Positions 31,348 through 39,438 of a stretch of 64,000 nucleotides of DNA are shown piece by piece. Source of the stretch: Paraimprobicoccus trichonymphae. GTDB lineage: Bacteria > Bacillota > Clostridia > Oscillospirales > Acutalibacteraceae. Position 1 is the first letter of the stretch. Each line of letters begins with the position of its first letter. The notes below the pieces were generated by a model. It worked only from the letters and a program-made list of their open reading frames with translations, did no database searches and was not told the origin of the DNA. Position numbers and translations under genes: made by a program. Location: positions 310,001-374,000 of the forward strand of contig AP027925.1 in the NCBI GenBank assembly GCA_036322875.1, in the 5' to 3' direction.

Positions 31348-31401
31348 TTAATATTCCTTTTTATTTTAATTATAATTATAAAAAAAATCAGGTGGGCTTG
31401 T

Positions 31402-32238
31402 TTGAACTTTTTTAGAATAAAAAAAATTAACTTTGTATTAATAATGTTGCCATATATACTTTGGATTTTACTGTTCATAGTAATACCAATGTTATTAATA
31501 GTATATTATTCTTTTACGAATCCGGAACACAAATTTACGTTAGAAAATATTTTAAAGACTGGAAAATTTTATATAGTGTTTCTAAAATCTATTTGGTTAA
31601 GCATGATTTCTACAGTAATTTGCTTTATATTAGGATATCCAATGGCTTATTTTATATCTAAAACAGATGAAAAAACTCAAAATATAACTATTATATTTTT
31701 AATGATTCCAACTTGGATGAGCTTTTTACTAAGAACTTTTGCATGGATGACAATTCTAGAAAACAACGGATTATTAAATTCTTTTTTAAATTTTCTTCAT
31801 TTACCAAAACTATATTTGATAAATACTACAAGTGCTGTAATAATCGGTATGGTCTATAATTTTTTACCATACATGATAATACCTATAACTACTGTTTTAT
31901 CTAAAATAAGTAAAAACTTAATAGAAGCGGCACAAGATTTAGGAGCAAATAAGTTCCAAATTTTGTTAAAAATAATATTTCCTCTAAGTTTGCCGGGTAT
32001 AATTTCAGGTGTAACTATGGTTTTTGCACCAGCTGTAAGTACTTTTGTCATATCTAAAATGCTAGGTGGTGGTTCCAATTTACTAATCGGTGACTTAATA
32101 GAAATGCAATTTTTAGGTAATTTTTATAATCCTTATTTTGGCTCAGCAATTTCTTTAATATTAATAATAATAATTTTCGCTTGTTTGAGCATTATGAATA
32201 AATTCGGTAACAAAGGTGGTAAAAACATTATTGTTTAA
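31402..32238 (+). CDS. potB: Spermidine/putrescine ABC transporter permease
   Basis: A 278-residue membrane permease with about six hydrophobic helices. The cytoplasmic EAA loop that docks on PotA is clear (EAAQDLGANKFQILLKIIFP), as are RTFAWMTIL and LGGGSNLLIGDLIE, typical of PotB. The start is TTG 31402 after AGGTGGG. It is divergent from the GltD-like gene. Neither potC nor potD follows; instead the lipoprotein array begins. It likely works with PotA encoded at 6.7 kb. Confidence 0.9.
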   Translation: MNFFRIKKINFVLIMLPYILWILLFIVIPMLLIVYYSFTNPEHKFTLENILKTGKFYIVFLKSIWLSMISTVICFILGYPMAYFISKTDEKTQNITIIFLMIPTWMSFLLRTFAWMTILENNGLLNSFLNFLHLPKLYLINTTSAVIIGMVYNFLPYMIIPITTVLSKISKNLIEAAQDLGANKFQILLKIIFPLSLPGIISGVTMVFAPAVSTFVISKMLGGGSNLLIGDLIEMQFLGNFYNPYFGSAISLILIIIIFACLSIMNKFGNKGGKNIIV

Positions 32239-32400
32239 AGAGTTGAAACTTTATTTTAAAAACCATCGATAATATATAGTTACACCTTAGCATATATAAT
32301 AAATAAAGTACAAAATATATTTAAGAATTTATATTTTTTTAGATATAGTAGGTACGTATTCTTTAATAATGATTTTAGCTAATTAATTAATAAAAAAACA

Positions 32401-32491
32401 TTGACATTTATAAAAAAATATACTACAATAATAAAGCATTACTATAGAAATTAATTTAAATTATAGTGATCAATAAAAAAAGCAGGAGAGG
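32401..32491 (+). promoter_or_regulatory. Promoter and leader hairpin, lipoprotein array copy 1
   Basis: TTGACA 32401-32406, 17-bp spacer, TACAAT 32424-32429. The leader has an inverted repeat, ATTACTATA (32438-32446) pairing with TATAGTGAT (32462-32470), followed by AGGAGAGG (32484-32491) and a TTG start. Copies 2-4 keep the arrangement, with a compensatory change in the stem. Confidence 0.8.
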
Positions 32492-32497
32492 AAAATA

Positions 32498-33178
32498 TTG
32501 TTTAATAAAAAAACGAATAAAATTTTGGCAGTAAATTTAGCTTTGGGTTTAAGTTTTGCAGGTTGTAATTTTAAAGCAGTGGACACCAAACTACATGGAA
32601 TTACAGAGTGGGTAAAGCTTAATCCTGTGAAAAGTGTACTTGTCAGTTTAGCACCGTTCGTGGCGGCAGTGGGAGGTTACGGTGGTTACAAATTTTGTAA
32701 ATATTTACAAAATAAAGATGGAAAAAACGGAGAAATTTCTGGTATAATCGATTTTGGTTTAAGTCAAACCAGTGGTGAAAAAATAAGTAATACAAATAAA
32801 TTAGGCAATAAAGGTAATTTAACATCAGAAGAAACCAGTGATGAAAAAGCAGATTATATAAGTGAATTAGAAGATGAAGATTTTTATAAAGAAAAAAATG
32901 ATGACAAATACACCAAAATTGTTGAAATTAGTATAAATGGAAAAATCGTTTATTATTTTTCTGAAAATAACCCTAGATATGGTAATTTGATCGAAGAAAT
33001 CTATGAATATAATAAGGTGTATAGTATAGAAATAGGGAAAGGAAAAAAATTTTCTTATGCAGGAGATGATTTTATTCCTAAACAACATTCAAATATTGAT
33101 TATATAAAAACTTTTGAGAAATTTAATAATGGCTTCTGGCGTGATTGCTATTATTTAAACGAAAGTGAATGTATTTAA
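32498..33178 (+). CDS. Lipoprotein-like exported protein, paralog 1
   Basis: A 226-residue protein of unknown function. The signal peptide ends in LGLSFAGC, giving a probable lipidated Cys23, although Phe at -3 is not ideal. A second hydrophobic stretch (VKSVLVSLAPFVAAVGGYGG) follows at about 43-63. Next is a variable linker with a SQTSGEKISN/ETSDEK pair, then a domain reading KIVEISINGKIVYYFSENNP. The start is TTG 32498 behind AGGAGAGG. Sequence after the stop still matches the C-terminus of other copies (33220-33275), so this copy may be truncated by a late frameshift. Confidence 0.7.
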   Translation: MFNKKTNKILAVNLALGLSFAGCNFKAVDTKLHGITEWVKLNPVKSVLVSLAPFVAAVGGYGGYKFCKYLQNKDGKNGEISGIIDFGLSQTSGEKISNTNKLGNKGNLTSEETSDEKADYISELEDEDFYKEKNDDKYTKIVEISINGKIVYYFSENNPRYGNLIEEIYEYNKVYSIEIGKGKKFSYAGDDFIPKQHSNIDYIKTFEKFNNGFWRDCYYLNESECI

Positions 33179-33275
33179 AAGTAGAACATAATTTACCATA
33201 AAAATAGGATTTATCCCTTGATCAAGAAAATTAACAACTTTAAAAAAAATTTAATTAAAACAATAAATAGTCGAA

Positions 33276-33308
33276 AATAAATAATTTGGCTGTTTATTTT
33301 ACTTTTAT
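33276..33308 (+). terminator. AT-rich hairpin after lipoprotein copy 1
   Basis: GAAAATAAAT, a short loop and GTTTATTTT then T-rich sequence. The same hairpin recurs after copy 3 (about 35055-35090). It is a weak terminator without GC pairs. Confidence 0.4.
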
Positions 33309-33356
33309 ATGTATATATTTTATAACAATTTTAGTTAATTAATTAATAAAAAAACA

Positions 33357-33443
33357 TTGACATTTATAAAAAAATATACTACAATAATAAAGCATTACCA
33401 TAGGAATTAATTTAAATTATGGTGATCAATAAAAAAGCAGGAG
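33357..33443 (+). promoter_or_regulatory. Promoter and leader hairpin, lipoprotein array copy 2
   Basis: TTGACA 33357-33362, 17-bp spacer, TACAAT 33380-33385. The stem is ATTACCATA (33394-33402) with TATGGTGAT (33418-33426). Relative to copy 1, a T-A pair has become C-G on both sides. Confidence 0.8.
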
Positions 33444-33452
33444 AGAAAAATA

Positions 33453-33894
33453 TTGTTTAATAAAAAAATAAATAAAATTTTGGCAGTAAATTTAGCTTTG
33501 GGTTTAAGTTTTGCAGGTTGTAATTTTAAAGCAGTGGATACCAAACCACATGGAATTGCAGAGTGGATAAAGCTTAACCCTGTGAAAAGTGTGTACTTAT
33601 CAGTTTAGTAGCACCGTTCGTAGTGGCAGTGGGAGGTTACGGTGGCTACAAATTTTGTAAGTATGTACAAAGTAAAAATGAAAAAAGCGGAGAAATTTAT
33701 ATTACAGGCAGTTTTGATTCAATATACATTTTTTCTAGAAAATGTTATTGAGTTATATGGTGAAGATTTCTTTAGTTCAAGCGGAAATGATCTATAGGAT
33801 ACATAACCGGAATTATTATCATCCTCAAATTTATTCTTTGATCAAGAAAATTAACAACTTTAAAAAAATTTTAATCAAAACAATAAATAATTGA
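33453..33894 (+). pseudogene. Lipoprotein paralog 2, broken
   Basis: It begins like copy 1 (TTG, then MFNKKINKILAVNLALGLSF and the Cys). An extra GT near 33590 shifts the frame at the second hydrophobic segment, and much of the middle domain is deleted. The shared C-terminal text (NYYHPQIYSLIKKINNF) is still readable near 33820-33860. A decayed duplicate. Confidence 0.8.
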
Positions 33895-33971
33895 AAGCGA
33901 AAAATTCAGCTATTTATTTTTATATGTATATATTCTATAACAATTTTAGCTAATTAATTAATAAAAAAACA

Positions 33972-34063
33972 TTGACATTTATAAAAAAATATACTACAAC
34001 AGCAAAGCATTATCACAGGAATTAGTTTGAATTATGGTGATCAATAAAAAAAGCAGGAGAGGA
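33972..34063 (+). promoter_or_regulatory. Promoter and leader hairpin, lipoprotein array copy 3
   Basis: TTGACA 33972-33977, 17-bp spacer, TACAAC 33995-34000. The stem is ATTATCACA (34009-34017) with TATGGTGAT (34033-34041). Pairing is kept with one extra G-U wobble and one mismatch, which favours an RNA hairpin. Confidence 0.75.
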
Positions 34064-34068
34064 AAATA

Positions 34069-34755
34069 TTGTTTAATAAAAGAATAAATAAAATTTTGGC
34101 AGTAAATTTAGCTTTGGGTTTAAGTTTTGCAGGTTGTAATTTTAAAGCAGTGGACACCAAACCACATGGAATTACAAGGTGGATAAAGCTTAACCCTGTG
34201 AAAAGTGTACTTATCAGTTTAGCACCGTTCGTGGCGGCAGTGGGAGGTTACAGTGGTTACAAATTTTGTAAATATTTACAAAATAAAGATGGAAAAAGCG
34301 GAGAAATTCCTGGTATAATCGATTTTGGTTTAAGTCAAACCAATGGTGAAAAAATAAGTAATACAAATAAATTAGGCAATAAAGGTAATTTAACATCAGA
34401 AAAAACCAGTGATGAAAAAACATATCACATAAGTGAATTAAAAGATGAAGATTTTTATAAAAAAAATAAAGTCAGATACATCAAAATTACTGAAATTAGG
34501 ATAAGTAGAGAGATCGCTTATTCTTTTTCTGAAGAAAACCCTAGATATGGTATTCTGAAAAATAAAAATGTCAAGGGTAAGGAGCTTCGTATAAAAATAA
34601 GTAAAGGAAAAAATTTTCTTTATAAACCAAATTTTAATCCTGAAAAATATTCAGATATTGATTATATAAAAACCAGGGAGAAGTATTATGAGGCTGGACT
34701 AGATTATTGCTATTATTTAAACGAAGATGATTTTAATAAGATTAAAACCATATGA
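34069..34755 (+). CDS. Lipoprotein-like exported protein, paralog 3
   Basis: A 228-residue paralog of the 32498 gene. The first 130 residues are nearly the same (signal peptide, Cys23, second hydrophobic segment, TNGEKISN linker). The C-terminal domain has diverged (KITEIRISREIAYSFSEENP) yet keeps the pattern and the DYIKT..K...DYCYYLNE ending. The start is TTG 34069 behind AGGAGAGG. Divergence concentrated in the C-terminal domain suggests that this is the exposed, varying part. Confidence 0.7.
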   Translation: MFNKRINKILAVNLALGLSFAGCNFKAVDTKPHGITRWIKLNPVKSVLISLAPFVAAVGGYSGYKFCKYLQNKDGKSGEIPGIIDFGLSQTNGEKISNTNKLGNKGNLTSEKTSDEKTYHISELKDEDFYKKNKVRYIKITEIRISREIAYSFSEENPRYGILKNKNVKGKELRIKISKGKNFLYKPNFNPEKYSDIDYIKTREKYYEAGLDYCYYLNEDDFNKIKTI

Positions 34756-34799
34756 TGAAGAAACACATGGTACAAAAAGTTCAAACAGTGTAAAGTTTT

Positions 34800-35055
34800 A
34801 ATACAAAAAATGAGTGTGAATCTTACGATGCAAGACAATTAGCCCAGGTTACCGAAATTAGGATAAATGGTACTATCGATTTTTGTTCTAAAGGAATACC
34901 TATATTCAAATACTGATTATGTAAAAATTTTTGAAAAAGATGGTGATCAATTCTATAAAAGGATACATAACCGAAATTATTATCATCCTCAAATTTATTC
35001 TTTGATCAAGAAAATTAACAACTTTAAAAAAAATTTAATTAAAACAACAAATAGT
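34800..35055 (+). pseudogene. C-terminal fragment of a further lipoprotein paralog
   Basis: Reads VTEIRINGTIDF, a frame change near 34905, then DYVKIFEKDGDQFYKRIHNR and NYYHPQIYSLIKKINNFKK, the family's C-terminus. It has no promoter, start or signal peptide, so it is the tail of a copy whose front was deleted, or the original tail of copy 3. Confidence 0.65.
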
Positions 35056-35140
35056 TGAAAATAAATAATTTGGCTGTTTATTTTACTTTTATATGTATAT
35101 ATTCTATAACAATTTTAGCTAATTAATTAATAAAAAAACA

Positions 35141-35229
35141 TTGACATTTATAAAAAAATATACTACAATGATAAAACATTACCATTAGGAATTAATTTAA
35201 ATTATGGTGATCAATAAAAAAGCAGAAGA
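35141..35229 (+). promoter_or_regulatory. Promoter and leader hairpin, lipoprotein array copy 4
   Basis: TTGACA 35141-35146, 17-bp spacer, TACAAT 35164-35169. The stem is ATTACCAT (35178-35185) with ATGGTGAT (35204-35211). The ribosome site has weakened to AGAAGAA. Confidence 0.7.
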
Positions 35230-35236
35230 AAAAATA

Positions 35237-35356
35237 TTGTTTAATAAAAGAATAAATAAAATTTTGGCAGGAAGTTTGGCTACGACTTTAAAAGTTTACA
35301 ACTTATCAATATTAAAGCAAAAAATTGTCTCAAAATTCAAACTAAATTGTGTATAA
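35237..35356 (+). pseudogene. Lipoprotein paralog 4, truncated stub
   Basis: TTG 35237 opens MFNKRINKILAGSLATTL, then diverges and stops after 39 codons, before any lipobox Cys. The promoter and leader are intact, so a short transcript reading toward gatA may still be made. Confidence 0.65.
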
Positions 35357-35398
35357 TAAGAGCATTGTATATTTTTTGAAAATGAGGGAACTGATAAT

Positions 35399-36856
35399 TT
35401 GAGCAGTATAATTAAAAAAATTAACAATTTATTATTAAATAAAGAAATATCATGCAAAGAACTTACAGAAAAGTATTTCTCAGAGATAAAAAAAAGTAAA
35501 TTAAACTCTTATGTAAGATTATGCGAATATGAAGCTTTTAAAGTTGCCGAAACAGTAGACAAAAAAATAAATTCAGGAAAGCAAATATCTCTTTTAGAGG
35601 GGATTCCTATGACTTTAAAAGATAATATTTCTACTAAAAATATAGAAACTACTTGTTGTTCTAGAATTTTGAAAGGCTATATTCCCACTTATGATGCTTT
35701 CGTCTGGGAAATTTTAAAAAATGAAAATGCTATTTTGCTTGGAAAAAGCAATTCTGACGAGTTTGCAATGGGTTCTACTTGTGAAACTTCTTGTTATGGT
35801 CCTACTTTTAATCCGTATGATTTGCGTAGAACACCAGGTGGCAGTTCTGGAGGGACTGCGGCTGCTGTGGCTGGAAACTTAGCTACCTATGGCTTGGGCT
35901 CGGATACTGGTGGTTCTGTAAGGCAACCATCAGGTTTGTGTGGGGTTGTAGGATTGAAATCAACTTATGGAAGTATTTCTAGATACGGTTTAATACCGTT
36001 AGCTTCAAGTTTTGACCAAGTTGGGCCAATTGCACAAACCGTTGAAGACTGTGCTATAATTTTTAAACATATTTCAAAATATGATTCAAGAGATGAAACT
36101 TGCGATAATGAAAATTTAAAATTTAAATTGAAAAATTTAAATAACGATATAAAAAATAGGAAAATTGGTGTACCAAAAGAATATTTTGAGAATTTAGATC
36201 CAGAGATTTTTAATTCTATAAAAAATAGTATAGAAATCTATAAATCCTTAGGTGCAGAAGTAGAATATTTTAGTATACCAGAAGTAAAATACGCAGTACC
36301 TATTTATTACATTTTATGCTGTGCTGAAGCATCTTCTAATTTAGGTAGGTTCGACGGAATAAGATATGGTAGTAAAACTGAAAATTATAAAAATGTTGAA
36401 GAACTCATAAAAAAAACCAGATCTAAGGGTTTTGGAAAAGAAGTGCGAAGAAGAATATTATTAGGAACTTATGTTTTAAGTGCTGGTTTTTATGATTCTT
36501 ATTACGGTAAAGCTCAGTTATTAAGAGAAAAGATAAGATTAAGCTTTAAAAAAGCTTTCGAAAAATATGATATTTTACTAACTCCAACCTTTCCAAGTAC
36601 AGCATTTAAATTAGATATGGAGTTTGATGACCCAGTTCAGACGTATTTGTTAGATATTTGCACTGTTTTAGCAAATGTAGTAGGAGTTCCTGCAATTTCT
36701 GTTCCATGTGGTTATGATTCAAAAAATTTGCCTATAGGAATTCAACTGACAGGAAATTATTTTCAAGAAGAAAAATTATTTAACATAGCTTATAAGTTAG
36801 AAGAAGTTTTAAAATGCTTCAATTTTGATAAGATTACATCTGGAGTTAGGTTTTGA
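35399..36856 (+). CDS. gatA: Glutamyl-tRNA(Gln)/aspartyl-tRNA(Asn) amidotransferase subunit A
   Basis: The amidase subunit that frees ammonia from glutamine to convert Glu-tRNA-Gln (or Asp-tRNA-Asn). The amidase triad is visible: Lys in PMTLKDNIST (about 73), cis-Ser in TPGGSSGGTAAAVAG (about 148-153) and nucleophile Ser in GSDTGGSVRQP (about 172-178). Length 485 is normal. The start is TTG 35399 after GAGGGA; a TATAAT box lies at about 35353. The usual neighbours gatC and gatB are absent here, so they must be elsewhere if the complex works. Confidence 0.94.
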   Translation: MSSIIKKINNLLLNKEISCKELTEKYFSEIKKSKLNSYVRLCEYEAFKVAETVDKKINSGKQISLLEGIPMTLKDNISTKNIETTCCSRILKGYIPTYDAFVWEILKNENAILLGKSNSDEFAMGSTCETSCYGPTFNPYDLRRTPGGSSGGTAAAVAGNLATYGLGSDTGGSVRQPSGLCGVVGLKSTYGSISRYGLIPLASSFDQVGPIAQTVEDCAIIFKHISKYDSRDETCDNENLKFKLKNLNNDIKNRKIGVPKEYFENLDPEIFNSIKNSIEIYKSLGAEVEYFSIPEVKYAVPIYYILCCAEASSNLGRFDGIRYGSKTENYKNVEELIKKTRSKGFGKEVRRRILLGTYVLSAGFYDSYYGKAQLLREKIRLSFKKAFEKYDILLTPTFPSTAFKLDMEFDDPVQTYLLDICTVLANVVGVPAISVPCGYDSKNLPIGIQLTGNYFQEEKLFNIAYKLEEVLKCFNFDKITSGVRF

Positions 36857-37351
36857 TAACCTTTTATGTACGCTTATACGCCGTCGTTTTAAAAATCGTC
36901 AAAAAGTGCTTATCTTTGAGAAACGTCTTAGACACGATTCTGAATAGTTTAAATCTTTTCACCTCTTCTGATTCGACAATATACCGAAATTTTCATGTTT
37001 TCTATTTTTTGTTTTTTCAAAGAAAACAACAATTTCAATATTTTTGTTATAAATTTCAAATCTTTTTCATCTTATGAAACCTTTATAAACCCTGATATTA
37101 TCAAATAAATCTATAAAAAAAAATAATAAAATTTTACTATTATTTTTTTATAGTAATAGTAAATTTAGTGAATAATTTTTTGCACATTAACTATATTGCT
37201 CTTTATCGGGGGTAATTAAATACCGAGCAATACCTTATTAATATTAGCAAATACACAATACAATGATTTTAATGATGATTTATAAATTTAAATGTAAATA
37301 TATATTTAAATTTTGTTTAATTTAACAAATAGGTAAAAAAATATTTTTTTG
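36857..37351. other. Intergenic, no gene seen
   Basis: About 500 bp. A 74-codon frame overlapping the gatA stop has no ribosome site or family likeness, and I do not count it as a gene. Confidence 0.45.
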
Positions 37352-37380
37352 TTGACTTTCCAAAAAAATTATTATAGAAT
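37352..37380 (+). promoter_or_regulatory. Promoter, small exported protein array copy 1
   Basis: TTGACT 37352-37357, 17-bp spacer, TAGAAT 37375-37380, followed by a conserved leader ending in TTAATTTAAGGAGTTT. Confidence 0.7.
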
Positions 37381-37433
37381 TATAATGGTATTTATATACC
37401 ACACATATAATATTAATTTAAGGAGTTTAAAAA

Positions 37434-37782
37434 ATGAAAAAGAATTTTAGAAAGTATTTTGGCTTTAATTTTTTTGTTAAGTTTAGGTGGTTTGGAGGCT
37501 GACGGTAATTCAAAAATTAAGAATATAATCAAAACTGATGCTATTGTAGATACTGTAACTGGTTCTGTAGCAGCATTTGGTGTTTTTACGGCTAAAATTG
37601 TAATGAATACTATGCAAATAAATACTTATATAGAAAATACATTTTGGGATAATTTTTGTGATTTTGGTGGAAAAGATAATCCTGGAATTTTAATTTCTAA
37701 TTGGGTAATGTCAGGTATACCGATTATTACAAGGGCGATGATGTTTACTAAAGGTATTTACGGATTAGTTACTAAGTCGTAA
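37434..37782 (+). pseudogene. Small exported two-helix protein, paralog 1, frameshifted after the start
   Basis: ATG 37434 (after AAGGAG) begins MKKNFRK like its two neighbours, but one base is missing near 37452. The real signal peptide (ILALIFLLSLGGLEADG) continues in another frame to the stop at 37782. The remainder (about 107 residues) is intact, with two hydrophobic stretches and WDNFCDFGG in place of the KCFLAH of the others. A TTG at 37459 could give a product without the charged N-terminus. Confidence 0.7.
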
Positions 37783-37826
37783 AATATATGTTGAAGTCCT
37801 ATTTAATTTAATAATAAATTTACCTG

Positions 37827-37855
37827 TTGACTTTCTGAAAAAATTATCATAAAAT
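37827..37855 (+). promoter_or_regulatory. Promoter, small exported protein array copy 2
   Basis: TTGACT 37827-37832, 17-bp spacer, TAAAAT 37850-37855. The region from here to the start codon is nearly identical to copy 3. Confidence 0.75.
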
Positions 37856-37909
37856 TAAACTCGTAGTTAATTTTATGTGTCTCAATATTAATTTAAGGAG
37901 TTTTAAAAA

Positions 37910-38227
37910 ATGAAAAAAAATTTACGTTTAAAAAGCGTGTTAATTTCAATGGTATTGTTAGGTTCAAGTTTAGGATTGAAAGCTAATAAAGTTAAGAATA
38001 TAACAAATGTGGTGGCAAGTTCCGTAATAGTAGCAGGTACGGTGGGGTTTAAAATTGTGGGAAGTATTTTAAATACAAATGCAAATTCTAGTAATACATT
38101 TATCAAATGCTTTTTGGCACATAGTGGTCCTTCTGATTGGATTGGTCACATAATAGCTCCTAGTGTGATATTGTTGTCAGGATTAACAATTCTTGGTAAT
38201 AGTATTCATAGCCTAGTTACCGAATAA
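37910..38227 (+). CDS. Small exported two-helix protein, paralog 2
   Basis: 105 residues, unknown function. Signal peptide KSVLISMVLLGSSLGLKA (cleavage about 24), a first hydrophobic helix (NVVASSVIVAGTVGFKIVG), a short Cys/His-containing middle (FIKCFLAHSGPSDWIG) and a second helix (IIAPSVILLSGLTILGNSI). A holin-, bacteriocin- or pore-like shape is possible, but no family was recognised. ATG 37910 with AAGGAG. It has its own promoter rather than an operon with its neighbours. Confidence 0.7.
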   Translation: MKKNLRLKSVLISMVLLGSSLGLKANKVKNITNVVASSVIVAGTVGFKIVGSILNTNANSSNTFIKCFLAHSGPSDWIGHIIAPSVILLSGLTILGNSIHSLVTE

Positions 38228-38253
38228 TTAGTATAATAAAATAAATTTACCTG

Positions 38254-38282
38254 TTGACTTTCTGAAAAAATTATCATAAAAT
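38254..38282 (+). promoter_or_regulatory. Promoter, small exported protein array copy 3
   Basis: TTGACT 38254-38259, 17-bp spacer, TAAAAT 38277-38282; nearly identical to copy 2. Confidence 0.75.
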
Positions 38283-38336
38283 TAAACTCATAGTTGATTT
38301 TATGTGTCTCAATATTAATTTAAGGAGTTTTAAAAA

Positions 38337-38669
38337 ATGAAAAAAAATTTACGTTTAAAAAGCGTGTTAATTTCAATGGTATTGTTAGGTTCAAGTTTAG
38401 GATTGAAAGCTAACAAAGTTAAAAATATAACAAATGTGGTGGCAAGTTCCGTAATAGTAGCAGGTACGGTAGGGCTTAAAATTGCAGCAAATGCTATGTA
38501 TGTTTCAACAAGTGGTGGAAATAATAATTATAACACATTTAGCAAATGCTTTTTGGCACATAATACTGCTTTTGAGTGGGTTGCAAACATAGTAGCTCCT
38601 ATTGTGATATTGTTACCAGGATTAACATTTCTTGGTAATAGTATACGTAGCTTAATTACCGAGCAATAA
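38337..38669 (+). CDS. Small exported two-helix protein, paralog 3
   Basis: 110 residues, a recent duplicate of the 37910 gene. The first 45 residues match except for one change (GLKIAANAM in place of GFKIVGSIL downstream). The loop gained a SGGNNNY insert before FSKCFLAHNTAFEWV, and the second helix (IVAPIVILLPGLTFLG) has drifted. The signal peptide and leader are the same. The pattern of fixed signal and changing mature part matches the lipoprotein array. Confidence 0.7.
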   Translation: MKKNLRLKSVLISMVLLGSSLGLKANKVKNITNVVASSVIVAGTVGLKIAANAMYVSTSGGNNNYNTFSKCFLAHNTAFEWVANIVAPIVILLPGLTFLGNSIRSLITEQ

Positions 38670-38707
38670 AACAAATATTAAAGTTTAAATGAATTTTACA
38701 AAACATT

Positions 38708-39174
38708 ATCAAATGTGGCGTAAAGCCCCGCTGTGGGAATATAAGCCACAAGATATTTAGGTTAGAACAGTTTACGAACATTCGCCAAACGGCAAAAACA
38801 AGCCGTAAAAACGCTAAAAATCTGCATACATGGTCTTTCTTATCGCCTGGCAAATTTTATTGAGTATAAATCTAAAATTGTTGGAATTAAAATCGAATAC
38901 GTCGATCCAAAATATACCAGTCAAGATTGTCCAAATTGTAACGAAAAAACCATGCGGAAGTATGATTGTAAATTCTGTGGGTATATCTCTCATCAGAATC
39001 GAGTTGGTGCTTTAAACATTATAAACGCACGTGGTTTTTCTGGTAAAAGGAAATCAGCCCAAACTGCTATATGCACGGACGAGGCAATAGCATACCGGGC
39101 TTAAAGATGGTAGAAATATACTTTTCTGTATGTACCCAAGAATCCCCTGCATTTAGGAATGGAGTAGTGTCAAA
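38708..39174 (+). mobile_element. Internally deleted IS605-family element, copy 2
   Basis: The left-end hairpin (GTGGCGTAAAGCCCCGCTGT ... AAGCCACAAG) is at 38712-38750 and the right end (CCCCTGC...GGAGTAGTGTCAA) at 39152-39173. Only the tnpB C-terminal third remains between them (FTNIRQTAKTSRKNAKNLHT, zinc-finger text, NIINARG). The deletion runs from just after the left end to the same point of tnpB as in copy 1. Confidence 0.85.
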
Positions 39175-39272
39175 AACAAACATTGAAATATATGTTTGTT
39201 TTTATTTTGTGAAATATTTCTATATAAAATTACTTTATATTTTTAAAATATTTTATTATATAATAATAAAGT

Positions 39273-39348
39273 GCACCATTAGCTCAGTTGGTAGAGCACC
39301 TGACTCTTAATCAGGGTGTCCCGGGTTCGAATCCCTGATGGTGCACCA
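39273..39348 (+). tRNA. tRNA-Lys (CTT anticodon)
   Basis: Cloverleaf: acceptor GCACCAT/ATGGTGC, D-arm GCTC/GAGC, anticodon loop CTCTTAA in CCTGA/TCAGG (anticodon CTT), T-arm CCGGG-TTCGAAT-CCCTG, encoded CCA. Confidence 0.95.
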
Positions 39349-39353
39349 GCTTT

Positions 39354-39428
39354 GGCTCGTTGGTCAAGCGGTTAAGACACCGGCCTCTCACGTCGGTATC
39401 ATGGGTTCGAATCCCGTACGAGTCACCA
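39354..39428 (+). tRNA. tRNA-Glu (CTC anticodon)
   Basis: Acceptor GGCTCGT/ACGAGTC, anticodon loop CTCTCAC (anticodon CTC), T-arm TGGG-TTCGAAT-CCCG, encoded CCA. It lies 5 bp after tRNA-Lys and 10 bp before galU. Confidence 0.93.
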
Positions 39429-39438
39429 AGGAGAGTTT

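Noticed and set aside
36853..37077. 74-codon frame overlapping the gatA stop
   Set aside because: No ribosome site, Phe/Leu-rich chance composition and no recognisable family.
32401..38669. CRISPR-like periodic array
   Set aside because: The repeats are gene-sized paralogs with promoters; no short direct repeats with unique spacers exist in the window.
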